Assembly (NCBI GenBank): GCA_963826505.1
Contig: CAWGXG010000001.1
Coordinates: 1 to 64,000, forward strand
Reading direction: 5' to 3'
Source: CAWGXG01 sp963826505
GTDB lineage: Bacteria > Chloroflexota > Anaerolineae > Aggregatilineales > Aggregatilineaceae
Length of the DNA stretch: 64,000 nucleotides
The translations under genes were made by a program, and so were the position numbers. Positions 26,569-35,431 of this stretch are shown here, one piece after another (the stretch's first letter is position 1; each line of letters starts with the position of its first letter). The notes below the pieces were generated by a model. The model was not told the DNA's origin and did not search any database. It saw only the letters and a program-made list of their open reading frames with translations.

Positions 26569-28947
26569 TCAGGATTCGCGCAGGCGGGCCGGTGGTTTGG
26601 CCAGCGTTTGCTCGGCTGGACTGAAAGCAGTCGGCGGGGCGGATTCCCCGCGCACGACGTCACGGAAGGCGCGCACGCTCAGACTCACAGTCGATTCGAG
26701 CGCCTGGATGTGCCGCGCATCGTCGGGCGGGTGGAGCGGTAGGGCGATGAAAAAGGCGCTGCCGGGGAACGTCTCAGGGCCATAACCGGGGCTTTCGGCC
26801 CAAATACGCCCGCCATGCGCCATGACCACACCGCGCGCGATGGTCAGGCCCAGGCCCGGCCCCGCGCCCATGAATTTGGTGGCTCCGGTCGAGTGCAGGC
26901 TGGGGTCCTGGGCGCGGAAGAATTTCTCGAAGATGAGTTCTTTGTTGGCCGGATCGATGCCGATCCCGCTGTCGCGGATCGCGATGATGACTTCGGTATC
27001 GCGCAGCTCGCCGGTAATGTCGATACGACCGCCGTCCGGCGTGAATTTGATGGCGTTGAGCACAATGTTGCGGAAGGCCTGTACCAGCCGCTGCTGGTCG
27101 GCCTGGATAGGCGGCAGATCGCGCAGCCCGCGCGCCGAGAGCATCAGCTTGCGGCTGCGGATAGCGTCGGTCAGCGGCTCGATGGCCGTGCGCATCAATC
27201 CTTCGAGACTCACCGGGGAGAAACGCAGATCCATCGCGTTCACGTCGATCTGGCTGACATCCAGCATGGCCGCGATCAACTCTTCCAGACGGTCGGCGGC
27301 TTTGCGCATGCTGGCTGTCATGCTGCCGATCTGGTCCTGGTCGAGCATACCCTCTTCGTTCATAGCTTCCATGATGTCGCTGTAGCCGCGAATCTGGGCG
27401 AGGGGCGTACGCAGCTCGTGGCTGGCAATGGTGATGAAGTCGGTTTTGACGTTGTCGAGCCGTTCGAGCTGCTCTTTGGTGACCGACATCACCTTGTTGA
27501 GATCGGCTTGCTCGGTTTCGCGGCGGCGCAGATCGTCGATCAGACGCGCGTTGCGCAGCGCGATCCCGGCCTGGTTAGCGATCGTCATCAGCAGTTCGAG
27601 ATCGTGCTCGGTGAAGGGATCGTCCGAGATGCGCGACCCGCAGCACACGATCCCGATCAAATGACCTTGCACGACCACCGGGGCATAGGCGGCCATGCGC
27701 ATCTGCTGGAAGAAGGCGCGCTCGCCCGGCGGAGTCGCGGCGTAGCCCGGCGCGAAGTCGAGATCGTATTGCAGCAGGGGCGCGCGTTCCGCGACCAGCC
27801 GCGTATGGATCGGGCTGCCGGTCGCGATCGAGCCTTTGATATCCGGCATCTCGCCCAGGCCGCGCACCAGTGGCGCGATCTGCAAGCGAGAGTCGGGGCC
27901 TTCGGTCACCAGGATCAGACCACCGCGCCGCACGTTCAGCACGCTGCCCAGGGTGCGCGTGGTGACCTCGGCCAGCTCGTCCATCTCCACGATGCCGGTA
28001 ATGTCCTCGCTGAAACGGCGCAGTTGTTCGGCTACGCGGGCGGGTGTCCCGCCGAACAGGCGGTTGAGCGCGTTATTGGCGGCCACCTGGGCGGGAATCG
28101 TGATCGCGGCGGCGATCAGGGCCAGGGCGGCCAGCAGCGCGTAACGCCCGTCGGTGTTGGTGTCGATGCCCTGTGACAGCGTCAGCATCCCGAACAGCAC
28201 CAGGGCGGTGAGCGCGGTCAGCAGGCCCGCCGCCGTCGTCTGGCGGACGGTGCGCCGGATATCGATCACGCGGTAGGCGGTCGAGCTGTAGACCATGCCG
28301 ATCACGCCCAGGGTTTGCACGATCCAGCCGATCTCGGTGATGGCCGGTTCGCCGCTGGCGATCATCGCCACGCCGATCGCTACCGGCGGGATAATCACCG
28401 CGCCGAACAGGGCACGGTTGGCCAGCTCAGGCAGGCGCGCGCGGTAAAAGGCGTACATCGTGGCCAGCATCAGGCCGGTGCCCAGCACCAGCCAGCCGGT
28501 GAAGGTGACCGCGTTCGGCCATTCGACGGGGGCATACAGCCGCGTGTACCAGCCAGCCTGCCCGATCGTCAGGGTATCGGCGTTGGCGATGGTGCCCACC
28601 ACGGCGATCCACCACACCGCGCCCAACCCGATCCAGAGTCCCTTGAATTTGCCGTGCAGATAATCGAGCATCTGCCCGCAGAATGCCACCAGCAGCAGGT
28701 TCGATGCCACCACGCCCAGCGCGGGTTGGGTCAGCGGACCGGGGAACAGGGCCTCATAACGTGACTGCGTGTGCGCGTCCCGTGGGAGCAGCGCCAGCGC
28801 CGCCATGATCAGTGCGGCCACCAGCGCCGAGATCAACCACCGCCGCGATCCGGTATGCGATTGGGCACGGCTGCGCACGACGAATGCTAACAGTGCCGCA
28901 TCGATTCCCAAAGCGACGACGGCGAGAAGAGTGGATGAGCTTGGCAC
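26569..28947 (-). CDS. Sensor histidine kinase with N-terminal 7TM region and GAF domain
   Basis: About 792 residues. The N-terminal 300 residues hold seven to eight transmembrane helices of the histidine-kinase 7TM type. A GAF domain spans about 340-490 (ARNARLI after it). A short coiled coil leads to the H-box TIASHELRTPLAQIRG, then N-box NIVLNAIKFTPDGG, DSGIGID and GAGPGLGLTIA. A C-terminal tail of about 50 residues follows. I choose GTG 28947 with GAGGGAG upstream. No regulator gene is adjacent. Confidence 0.9.
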   Translation of the reverse strand: MPSSSTLLAVVALGIDAALLAFVVRSRAQSHTGSRRWLISALVAALIMAALALLPRDAHTQSRYEALFPGPLTQPALGVVASNLLLVAFCGQMLDYLHGKFKGLWIGLGAVWWIAVVGTIANADTLTIGQAGWYTRLYAPVEWPNAVTFTGWLVLGTGLMLATMYAFYRARLPELANRALFGAVIIPPVAIGVAMIASGEPAITEIGWIVQTLGVIGMVYSSTAYRVIDIRRTVRQTTAAGLLTALTALVLFGMLTLSQGIDTNTDGRYALLAALALIAAAITIPAQVAANNALNRLFGGTPARVAEQLRRFSEDITGIVEMDELAEVTTRTLGSVLNVRRGGLILVTEGPDSRLQIAPLVRGLGEMPDIKGSIATGSPIHTRLVAERAPLLQYDLDFAPGYAATPPGERAFFQQMRMAAYAPVVVQGHLIGIVCCGSRISDDPFTEHDLELLMTIANQAGIALRNARLIDDLRRRETEQADLNKVMSVTKEQLERLDNVKTDFITIASHELRTPLAQIRGYSDIMEAMNEEGMLDQDQIGSMTASMRKAADRLEELIAAMLDVSQIDVNAMDLRFSPVSLEGLMRTAIEPLTDAIRSRKLMLSARGLRDLPPIQADQQRLVQAFRNIVLNAIKFTPDGGRIDITGELRDTEVIIAIRDSGIGIDPANKELIFEKFFRAQDPSLHSTGATKFMGAGPGLGLTIARGVVMAHGGRIWAESPGYGPETFPGSAFFIALPLHPPDDARHIQALESTVSLSVRAFRDVVRGESAPPTAFSPAEQTLAKPPARLRES

Positions 28948-29102
28948 GACTTCTCCCTCAACAAGTCTGGCTGTACACCGGGCCGGTGCGCGCACCAACC
29001 CTGCGCTTTTAATGATAACCGTATTTTCCCGCTGTGGCGATAGACCATCAGGACCAGAGGGGCGGAATGGTCGTCTGCGGTCGCGTGGGGGATTAGGTGC
29101 GT

Positions 29103-29152
29103 TTTACTGTTTGCTGTTCGCTATTTGCCGTCTGCTGATCGCGTTTTGCTCT
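29103..29152. repeat. Heptanucleotide repeat array
   Basis: The clearest example of the family: CTGTTTG, CTGTTCG, CTATTTG, CCGTCTG, CTGATCG, CGTTTTG in one register. It lies in the 240-base gap between the 7TM kinase and the AlbA-type gene; the rest of the gap shows only unremarkable GC-rich sequence. Confidence 0.65.
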
Positions 29153-29187
29153 GGTAAAAGCCCCCATCGTGCCGTACACTTGACCCC

Positions 29188-30522
29188 ATGCCAGACCATC
29201 ACCCCTCTCACACGGACGAACCAGCGGTCATGCTGGCCGTACTGCCCGATCCCGATCCGGCGGCGCTGGCGGCGACGGCGGTTGCCTTAGCCAACACGGA
29301 CGGCGGCATCCTGCTGATCCGAACGGACGAGGCCGATCTCGGCGCGGTTGCGGAAGCGCTGCGCCAGGCAGCGGGGCGCATGACTCCGCCTATCGCCTTT
29401 GGGCCGCCCGCGCGCGTCATGACCCGCCAGGGTCCGGCTTACCGCGTGCGCGTCCCGCGTGGAACCGGCGTCCACGCGCTGACGGATGGGCGCGTGCTGG
29501 CGCGTACCACTTTCGGCAACCGCGCACTGAGCGGTGAGGAAATCCGCGCGCTGATCTCGGACCGCGCCATGGGCGATTTTGAGGCCGAGGCCGTGCCGGG
29601 CGCGCGCATCAGCGATCTCGATCCAGCGCTGCTGGCCGCGTTCATGCAGGCGGACGCGCAGCGGCGCGGCACGCGCTGGGACGGCAGCGATCTGCCGCTG
29701 GTAGCGCTGGGTGGGCTGACGCCTGATTTCGGCGTGACGGTGGCGGGTATGCTGCTGTTTGGGCGCGATCCGGCGCGCTGGCTGCCTGCCAGCGGAGTCC
29801 TCTTCGCTCGTTACGTGGGCCGCCGCCGTGACCCGGCGCAGCGCGCTTTCGAGCGCCCCATCAGCGGGCCGCTGACGCGCGTGATCGATCGCCTGTGGGT
29901 CGATCTCCGCGCGCAGATGCGCTCGCAACCCGATTCGGTGGCCCCAGATGACCTGGAATATCCCGCTTCTGTCGTGCACGAAGTGCTGGTCAATGCCGTG
30001 CTGCACCGCGATTACCGTCTGCGCAGCGATCCCGTGCGTGTCGCCATGTTCGCCGATCGCCTGGAAATCACTAGCCCGGGCGGACTGCCCGCCTTCATGA
30101 GCACCGCCACGCTGCTCGAAGGGCGTTACAGCCGCAACCCGCGCATGAGCCATGTGCTCGCCCGCTGGGGCTACGCGGCTGGACGGGGCGGGGGCGTGCT
30201 GCGCGTAATCGAAGGCATGGACCGGCGTGGCTGTCGCCCGCCCGAATTCGAGAGCGGCCCCTACCGCGTGACGGTGCGCCTGTATAACGCGGTCGATGAC
30301 TGCGCCGACGAGGACGCGCCCGATCCCGACGCGCTCAACGAGCGGCAGCGCGCGGCGCTGGCTTACGTTGCACAGCGGGGCAGCGTCACCGTGCACGAAT
30401 TCCGCGCGCTCTATCCCTCACTGGCTCCTGACGCGTTGGAGCGCGACCTGGCCGCGCTGTCGGAGTCCGGCCATCTGCGCAAGATTGGCGCGCGTACCGG
30501 GGCGTATTACATCCTGCCGTGA
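29188..30522 (+). CDS. Putative transcriptional regulator/ATP-binding protein (AlbA_2/Schlafen-type with GHKL ATPase)
   Basis: 444 residues. The N-terminal 120 residues resemble the AlbA_2/Schlafen DNA-binding domain (AVALANTDGGILLIRTDE; VLARTTFGNRALSGEEIRAL). The central part contains a GHKL ATPase-like N-box, VVHEVLVNAVLHRDYRL, and DRLEITSPGGLP. A winged helix closes the protein (LNERQRAALAYVAQRGSVTV). It is a widespread family without a settled role. No good ribosome binding site is visible, so the start is uncertain. Confidence 0.8.
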   Translation: MPDHHPSHTDEPAVMLAVLPDPDPAALAATAVALANTDGGILLIRTDEADLGAVAEALRQAAGRMTPPIAFGPPARVMTRQGPAYRVRVPRGTGVHALTDGRVLARTTFGNRALSGEEIRALISDRAMGDFEAEAVPGARISDLDPALLAAFMQADAQRRGTRWDGSDLPLVALGGLTPDFGVTVAGMLLFGRDPARWLPASGVLFARYVGRRRDPAQRAFERPISGPLTRVIDRLWVDLRAQMRSQPDSVAPDDLEYPASVVHEVLVNAVLHRDYRLRSDPVRVAMFADRLEITSPGGLPAFMSTATLLEGRYSRNPRMSHVLARWGYAAGRGGGVLRVIEGMDRRGCRPPEFESGPYRVTVRLYNAVDDCADEDAPDPDALNERQRAALAYVAQRGSVTVHEFRALYPSLAPDALERDLAALSESGHLRKIGARTGAYYILP

Positions 30523-30562
30523 GCGGACAGCGATCAGCGGGCAGGAATTTAGGGAGGGGCTG
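30523..30562. repeat. Junction of the two dispersed repeat families
   Basis: CGGACAG, CGATCAG, CGGGCAG units are followed directly by TTTAGGGAGGGGCTG, which is also present at about 4623-4637. Confidence 0.55.
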
Positions 30563-30579
30563 ACCTTCCACCGGCAATA

Positions 30580-30627
30580 CCCCCGTAATTCCCCCGTAAG
30601 GCTTTCGTAACGTTTCAGGGCTATAAT
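30580..30627 (+). promoter_or_regulatory. Three 11-bp direct repeats upstream of a TATAAT box
   Basis: CCCCCGTAATT (30580-30590), CCCCCGTAAGG (30591-30601) and CTTTCGTAACG (30602-30612) are contiguous and share CGTAA at an 11-bp period, the spacing used by OmpR/PhoB-type regulators. They overlap the expected -35 position; TATAAT is at 30622-30627. The start codon follows only 7 bases after TATAAT with no ribosome binding site, implying a leaderless message. Confidence 0.6.
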
Positions 30628-30634
30628 CTCCATC

Positions 30635-31362
30635 ATGACACAACAACACACTATCCTCGTCGTCGATGACGAGGCGACTGTCCGCGAAGTGCTGCGCCGC
30701 TATCTGGAATTGGAGCATTTCCGCGTGATCGAAGCCGACAACGGGCCGCTGGCGCTGCATCTGCTGCACCAGGAACAACCCGGATCTGATCGTGCTGGAT
30801 ATTATGCTGCCGGGCCTGGACGGTTTCACGATCACCCGCTCGCTGCGCGATCCCGCGGGCGGACCCGGCACGCTGAGCGCCCTGGAGCGTATGCCGATCA
30901 TCATGCTGACGGCGCGCACCGACGAAGCCGACCGCATCGCCGGGTTTGAGCTGGGCACGGACGATTACGTGATCAAGCCGTTCAGCCCGCGCGAGCTGGT
31001 CATGCGTGTGAAGGCCGTGCTGCGGCGCAGCCGCACCCGAAGCGGAATCGGTCGAACAGCCGCTGGTTTTTGGCGATCTGCGCCTCGATCCGGCTCGCGC
31101 ATCGGTGCGGCGCGGCGAAAGTGAGATCGCGCTGACGGCCAAAGAGTTCGACCTGTTATGGTTCCTGGCGCGCCATCCCCGGCAGGTCTTCAGCCGCGCC
31201 CAACTGCTGGACCGCGTGTGGGGTTACGAGTATTTCGGCGACGAAAGCACCGTAACCGTGCATATGCGCCGCCTGCGCGAAAAAGTCGAGACCGATCCCG
31301 CCGCCCCGGTATACCTGCACACGGTATGGGGCGTGGGCTATAAGTTCGAGCCACCAGCATGA
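30635..31362 (+). pseudogene. OmpR/PhoB-family response regulator, two frameshifts
   Basis: Read across three frames the product is a complete regulator of about 240 residues. The receiver starts TILVVDDEATVREVLRRYLE and continues with LIVLDIMLPGLDGF (phospho-Asp) and DDYVIKPFSPREL (conserved Lys). A winged helix follows (LTAKEFDLLWFLARHP, GVGYKFEPPA). The frame breaks near 30780 (CCCGGATC where CCCGATC is expected) and near 31036 (CACCCGAA where CACCGAA is expected), both one base extra in a short run. The stop overlaps the start of the kinase gene by four bases. Either recent decay or sequence error; the family assignment is secure. Confidence 0.8.
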
Positions 31363-32591
31363 GACGCTATCCCGTTGCTGTCGATCCTGTCTGGCATGAG
31401 CGGTGCGCTGGCCGTCGCCGTGCTGCTATGGTGATCCGCCTGCAGCCGCCGATCGGCGACGTGCGCCTGCTGGTGCTGTTTATGTCCGGGTCCGGTGGGC
31501 TGACCGTGCTGTTGGCGTTCGGACTTTACCGGCGCGGCGTGGCGCGCTGGTTCCCCAGTTTGCACTGGTCGCTGCTGACGACGGTCGTGATCACGGTCGT
31601 GCTGGTGCTGCTCAACGTGTGGGTGACGGCGCGCCTGATGTTCATCAGCGAGCATGACCTCGTGCTGACGGCGGCGCTGCTGCTCTTTGGCGGGCTGACG
31701 GCGTTCTTGTTCGGGCTGTACGTGGCGACTACCATCACCGATCGCATCAGTGAGTTGAGCGCCGCCGCTACGCGTCTGGCCGAGGGAAAACTCGACACGC
31801 GCTTGGAGGTCACCGGCGGCGACGAGCTGTCCAAACTGGCGGAAACGTTCAACTGGATGGCGGACAGCTTGCAAAAGATCGACGATCAGAAGCGCCAGAT
31901 CGAGCAAACGCGGCGCGGCCTGATCGCGGGCGTCTCGCACGATCTGCGCACACCTCTGACCTCGATCCGCGTCATGATCGAAGCCATCGCGGACGGCGTC
32001 GTCACCGATCCGGACACGGTCAACCGCTATGTGACGCATTCCCTCAGCGAGTTACAACACCTCAGCCGCCTGATCGATGACCTGTTCGAATTGGCCAAGC
32101 TCGACGCGGGCCAGATCGCGCTGGATGTCGAGCCGTCCTCGCTCAGCGATCTGATCTCGGACGTGGTCAGCACCATGAACGCGCGCGCCGCGCAGCGCGA
32201 GGTCATGTTGAGCGGCGGTTCGCGGACTGACATCGACCCGGTGGTCATGGCGTCCGACAAAATCCAGCGCGTGCTCTACAACCTGATCGATAACGCGCTG
32301 CGCTACACGCCGCCGCACGGCGCGATCACGGTGCAGGCCCGCCGCGAGCCAGCCATCGTGCGCGTGGACGTGCATAACACTGGCTCAGCGATCGACCCGA
32401 TCCATATCCCGCTCATCTTCAACAGCTTCTACCGCGTGGAAAGCTCGCGCGCCCGTGACGATGACGGGCACCGCGGCACTGGCTTGGGACTGGCGATCGC
32501 GCGCGGCTTCGTTGAGGCGCACCGCGGCCACATCTGGGTCGAGAGTCTGCCGGAGCGCGGGACGACCTTCAGTTTCACGCTGCCCGGGTAG
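31359..32591 (+). CDS. Sensor histidine kinase, partner of the upstream regulator
   Basis: 410 residues as read. HAMP domain near residues 120-170 (ISELSAAATRLAEGKLD), H-box GVSHDLRTPLTSIRV, N-box NLIDNALRYTPPHG, and GTGLGLAIA. The first 25 residues are Arg-rich and odd. In the next frame the same DNA encodes LLSILSGMSGALAVAVLLW, a proper first transmembrane helix. One extra base near 31370 and one missing near 31429 would restore it, so the N-terminus shown is probably wrong. Further hydrophobic segments complete the membrane input region. It overlaps the response regulator by ATGA, as in PhoR-type pairs. Confidence 0.85.
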   Translation: MRRYPVAVDPVWHERCAGRRRAAMVIRLQPPIGDVRLLVLFMSGSGGLTVLLAFGLYRRGVARWFPSLHWSLLTTVVITVVLVLLNVWVTARLMFISEHDLVLTAALLLFGGLTAFLFGLYVATTITDRISELSAAATRLAEGKLDTRLEVTGGDELSKLAETFNWMADSLQKIDDQKRQIEQTRRGLIAGVSHDLRTPLTSIRVMIEAIADGVVTDPDTVNRYVTHSLSELQHLSRLIDDLFELAKLDAGQIALDVEPSSLSDLISDVVSTMNARAAQREVMLSGGSRTDIDPVVMASDKIQRVLYNLIDNALRYTPPHGAITVQARREPAIVRVDVHNTGSAIDPIHIPLIFNSFYRVESSRARDDDGHRGTGLGLAIARGFVEAHRGHIWVESLPERGTTFSFTLPG

Positions 32592-32647
32592 GTCTCAGCA
32601 AACCGTTGACTGCCGTCAACCATCAGCTAAAGTAACTGCAAGTAGTA

Positions 32648-33289
32648 TTAAGATGCTGCTCGCAAGCTCGCCAACTCCCACGTCGGAGCGGAATCGCGCG
32701 CCCACACGCCCCACGCGCCCGTTGTCTGCACGGGCGACACGCCCAACTGCTCCCCATTGAGCCGCAGCCGGATCGCCCCCGAAGACTCGCGGTGCAGCGT
32801 GATGGTATTGGCGCTGCCGGGCGGGTTGACGCGCGGGTAGGGCGACCAACGCCACTCCGGGCGCAGCGCAGGGCAGTCTTCGAGCGTGATCGGAGGAAAA
32901 GGGTCCGGAGGGCAGGCGCGCGTCGTGATGTAACCCGCCGCGTTGAGCGCGTAAATCACGCGCGATCCGTCGTCCGCGGCCAGCCAGACACCCCACGCCG
33001 CCAGTGGACCGGCGTCAGCGGGTTGGCGGGCGCGCACATCCAACGTGAAGGCGTTTGCCGGGATTGAAACGTCTGCGGGTGCGGCAGACCATCCGGCAGG
33101 CTGCGCCCAGCTCAGCGCGCGGTCTTCCCAGGTGATCGGCCCCGCCAGCGGCGGATCGGCGGCACCGCGCGCCAGCAGCAGCGCGGCGATCGCCACGCCA
33201 ACCACGACGAGCGCGCTCCCGCCCAGCGCCAGCACACTCACCCAGCGCGGAGCACGGTCGGACGGCTCAGGAATGGTTACGGGAATCAT
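32648..33289 (-). CDS. Membrane-anchored protein of unknown function
   Basis: 213 residues. One transmembrane helix at about 18-40 is followed by an outer domain of beta-strand character (TITLHRESSGAIRLRLNGEQ, AWGVWLAADDG, GAWGVWARD). The repeated AWGVW and the strand pattern suggest a jelly-roll or concanavalin-like fold; this is a guess. Cys pair in RACPPDPFPPITLEDCP could form a disulphide. Confidence 0.55.
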   Translation of the reverse strand: MIPVTIPEPSDRAPRWVSVLALGGSALVVVGVAIAALLLARGAADPPLAGPITWEDRALSWAQPAGWSAAPADVSIPANAFTLDVRARQPADAGPLAAWGVWLAADDGSRVIYALNAAGYITTRACPPDPFPPITLEDCPALRPEWRWSPYPRVNPPGSANTITLHRESSGAIRLRLNGEQLGVSPVQTTGAWGVWARDSAPTWELASLRAAS

Positions 33290-33328
33290 GGGCGAGATTG
33301 TACTCTACGCCGCGAGGCGATAACAACA

Positions 33329-33350
33329 CGCCCCGGACAGAGCCGGGGCG
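33329..33350 (-). terminator. Hairpin terminator downstream of a secreted-protein gene
   Basis: Perfect 8-bp stem CGCCCCGG/CCGGGGCG with a 6-base loop, 35 bases past the stop of the gene at 33385. Confidence 0.65.
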
Positions 33351-33384
33351 TTGAGGCATGCTTGTGAAAGCGGTTCAGCCGGAC

Positions 33385-34110
33385 TTATTTAACGACGGTC
33401 GTGGGCAGCGGCGTGCCGTTCCAGACCTTGTCGAAGTTCGGACCCATCGTGCCGACCTGTACCCACAGATACTGGCAGACCCACACGATCTTGTAGTATT
33501 GGCCGGTGGCATCGACTCCTAACACCCAGGCCGTGTTGCCTTCGGTGATGGTCACCAGGGGGCTTGTGAGCTTGCCGGGTGCCCAATAGGCGTCGGCATC
33601 GGCCACGAACGCGCCGACCACGGCGTCAGCCGTCAATGGGATGACTACATCGCAGCCGGCTACGACGCCAGACGTGCAGCTCACATCCCAATCCGCGTAC
33701 AACTCGTTGGAGGTATACCACTCCAAATACGTTCCGGAGACCCCGGACATTTCGGTATAGGTCAGCAAGCCCGGCGTGGGGAAACCGGAAGAATCGACCA
33801 GAGTGACGCCGAGGTAAAGCCGGATCTCTGCCGCCTGAAGCCGCGCGTACAGGTTGGAGAAGGACTTGTCGCTGATATTCGATATGGCCACCGGGACTGC
33901 GGTGATGACCACGGTGTCGCCCGGTTCCAGTGTGACGTTGTCTGCATAGCCGCCGTAGTCTACGCCATCGTAGATCGGGTCATTGAGATCGGCACAGGTG
34001 ACAACAGGGCCCTGCTGGGGTGCTGCCGATGCCGGTTGCGGCGCAGCCGCGACCGCGACCGCGCTCGCCGCTAAGAGCGCCAGGATCAATACAAACCGTC
34101 CGATTTTCAT
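33385..34110 (-). CDS. Secreted protein A, carrying a shared C-terminal module
   Basis: 241 residues with a signal peptide (MKIGRFVLILALLAASA, cleavage near ASAAP). The N-terminal part has four Cys and beta-strand character. The last 80 residues (from VVGAFVADADAYWAPGK to WNGTPLPTTVVK) are nearly shared with the proteins at 34351 and 55175. The module has the flavour of an SH3-like domain (WVLGVDATGQYYKIVW, LWVQVGTMGPNFD). GGGAGGA precedes ATG 34110. The AT-rich upstream region (34198-34260) probably holds its promoter. No known function. Confidence 0.7.
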   Translation of the reverse strand: MKIGRFVLILALLAASAVAVAAAPQPASAAPQQGPVVTCADLNDPIYDGVDYGGYADNVTLEPGDTVVITAVPVAISNISDKSFSNLYARLQAAEIRLYLGVTLVDSSGFPTPGLLTYTEMSGVSGTYLEWYTSNELYADWDVSCTSGVVAGCDVVIPLTADAVVGAFVADADAYWAPGKLTSPLVTITEGNTAWVLGVDATGQYYKIVWVCQYLWVQVGTMGPNFDKVWNGTPLPTTVVK

Positions 34111-34288
34111 GAGATTCCTCCCTAATTGATTTGGATGGTGAAAGAGGCCGAATTGCAATTCATGAATGTTCTGGATGCACCTGCATATCCGAATCATACA
34201 ATATGCTGTGCCGAGGTCAAAGGATTTTAATGAGATTTTATATTTCTGTCATGAAATCGCTATCGTTATGATGAAGGCCTAAACAAAA

Positions 34289-34313
34289 TTGCCCTGGACA
34301 CTGTCCAGGGCAA
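34289..34313 (-). terminator. Strong terminator downstream of secreted protein B
   Basis: Perfect 11-bp stem TTGCCCTGGAC/GTCCAGGGCAA with a 3-base loop; on the minus strand it is followed by TTTTG. Confidence 0.85.
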
Positions 34314-34350
34314 GCGAAAACAACCGGAAGTACAGCGATGGCGACAGGAA

Positions 34351-35040
34351 CTACTCAACCACGCCGGTGGGCAGGGGTGCGCCGTTCCACACGGAGTCGA
34401 AGTTGGGGCCCATGGTCGCGACCGGTACCCACACTTCCTGGCACTGCCAGATGATCTTGTAATACTTGCCGCTGGCATCCATACCCAATACGCGCGCGGT
34501 GTTGCCCGCCGTGATCGTAAGGGTCGGGGACGTCGGCTTGCCGGGAGCCCAGTTGATCACAGCGTCAGCCACGAAAGCCCCACCGACGGCCGTGTCTGGG
34601 ATATTGACGAAGGCGTCACAACCTGCTTCTGCGGCTGCCGAGGGCTGAGGTGTCTGGCAGTAAGCCAGCCCGGCTGGGGTCTTGATGTCCAGACCGCTCG
34701 GTGGCTCGATGGGCGGATCGAGCACAACTAGATAGTGCGGCAGTACGACCGTGCTGCCGTACAGGTCGGAACAGTTGGCGGTGAAGTTCACACCCGTCGT
34801 GCCAGTGGCCGCTGACCGTAGATCGATGTCGTCGATCGTGCCGTCGTCGTTGTAGCACACGATGCAGATGTAATCCATCCCTGATCCGCTGTCGTCGTCG
34901 GTAGCATCAAACGAGCCCGCATAATCGTAACTATTGGTCATGTGCGCATTAGCATTTTCTGCTGCGCGTAGTGGTCCCGGCGCGATAACCAGCGCAGCGG
35001 CAACCGTGATTAATGAGATAAAGCCTAGTATCCGTTTCAT
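34351..35040 (-). CDS. Secreted protein B, paralogue of A in its C-terminal module
   Basis: 229 residues. Signal peptide MKRILGFISLITVAAALVIA with cleavage after LRAAE. The middle part has paired Cys (YICIVCYNDDG) and lacks resemblance to protein A, but the final 80 residues align closely (GGAFVADAVINWAPGK, VLGMDASGKYYKIIW, VWVPVATMGPNFDSVWNG). So a conserved tail is attached to different heads. GGAGGG precedes ATG 35040; the TTG four codons earlier overlaps that site. Confidence 0.7.
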   Translation of the reverse strand: MKRILGFISLITVAAALVIAPGPLRAAENANAHMTNSYDYAGSFDATDDDSGSGMDYICIVCYNDDGTIDDIDLRSAATGTTGVNFTANCSDLYGSTVVLPHYLVVLDPPIEPPSGLDIKTPAGLAYCQTPQPSAAAEAGCDAFVNIPDTAVGGAFVADAVINWAPGKPTSPTLTITAGNTARVLGMDASGKYYKIIWQCQEVWVPVATMGPNFDSVWNGAPLPTGVVE

Positions 35041-35247
35041 GTCGCCCTCCAACCCTTCCTGCTTCGCTCATGGAATGATAAATACCCATGCTACATTGTA
35101 TATCGTATCATATTCACCCGACAACAAAAATAAAAATGCGATAAATGGCCATTGAGAAAGGCTAGTCGTGTGTTTTCGCGGGGCGTTTAAGGGACCGCAC
35201 GGCGGCCCGCTTTCCCCGCAAAATTCGCCCTATACGCGCGCGCGCGC

Positions 35248-35367
35248 TATAATCTTTATCAACAATTGCGGAGCAAGACCCCTGCCGGAATGACGCTCTT
35301 ACCTGCCGGATCATGACACTGACACGGGCACACACCACCGGGCGACCGGCGATCTCAGGTCGCCCGG
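35248..35367 (+). promoter_or_regulatory. gyrA upstream region: -10 box and perfect 10-bp hairpin
   Basis: The 390-base gap before gyrA contains TATAAT (35248-35253) after a CG-alternating run, with no good -35 box. Within the expected leader, CCGGGCGACC (35338-35347) and GGTCGCCCGG (35358-35367) form a perfect 10-bp stem with a 10-base loop, lacking a T run. An 83-codon minus-strand frame here is not supported as a gene. Confidence 0.5.
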
Positions 35368-35431
35368 CTGATTCAATCCGCGCGGGTGCATAGAGCATGA
35401 CCGTTAACCGCACAAGTCAGGACGTATTTCC

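Noticed and set aside
26815..28176. A 453-codon plus-strand frame opposite the 7TM histidine kinase
   Set aside because: Antisense shadow; composition Arg/His/Gln-rich, no recognisable domain and no ribosome binding site.
29103..29152. CRISPR or tandem-repeat locus in the heptanucleotide arrays
   Set aside because: Units are degenerate and very short; no cas gene is in the window.
35162..35413. An 83-codon minus-strand frame upstream of gyrA
   Set aside because: It covers the putative gyrA promoter and hairpin, has no ribosome binding site and shows no known pattern.
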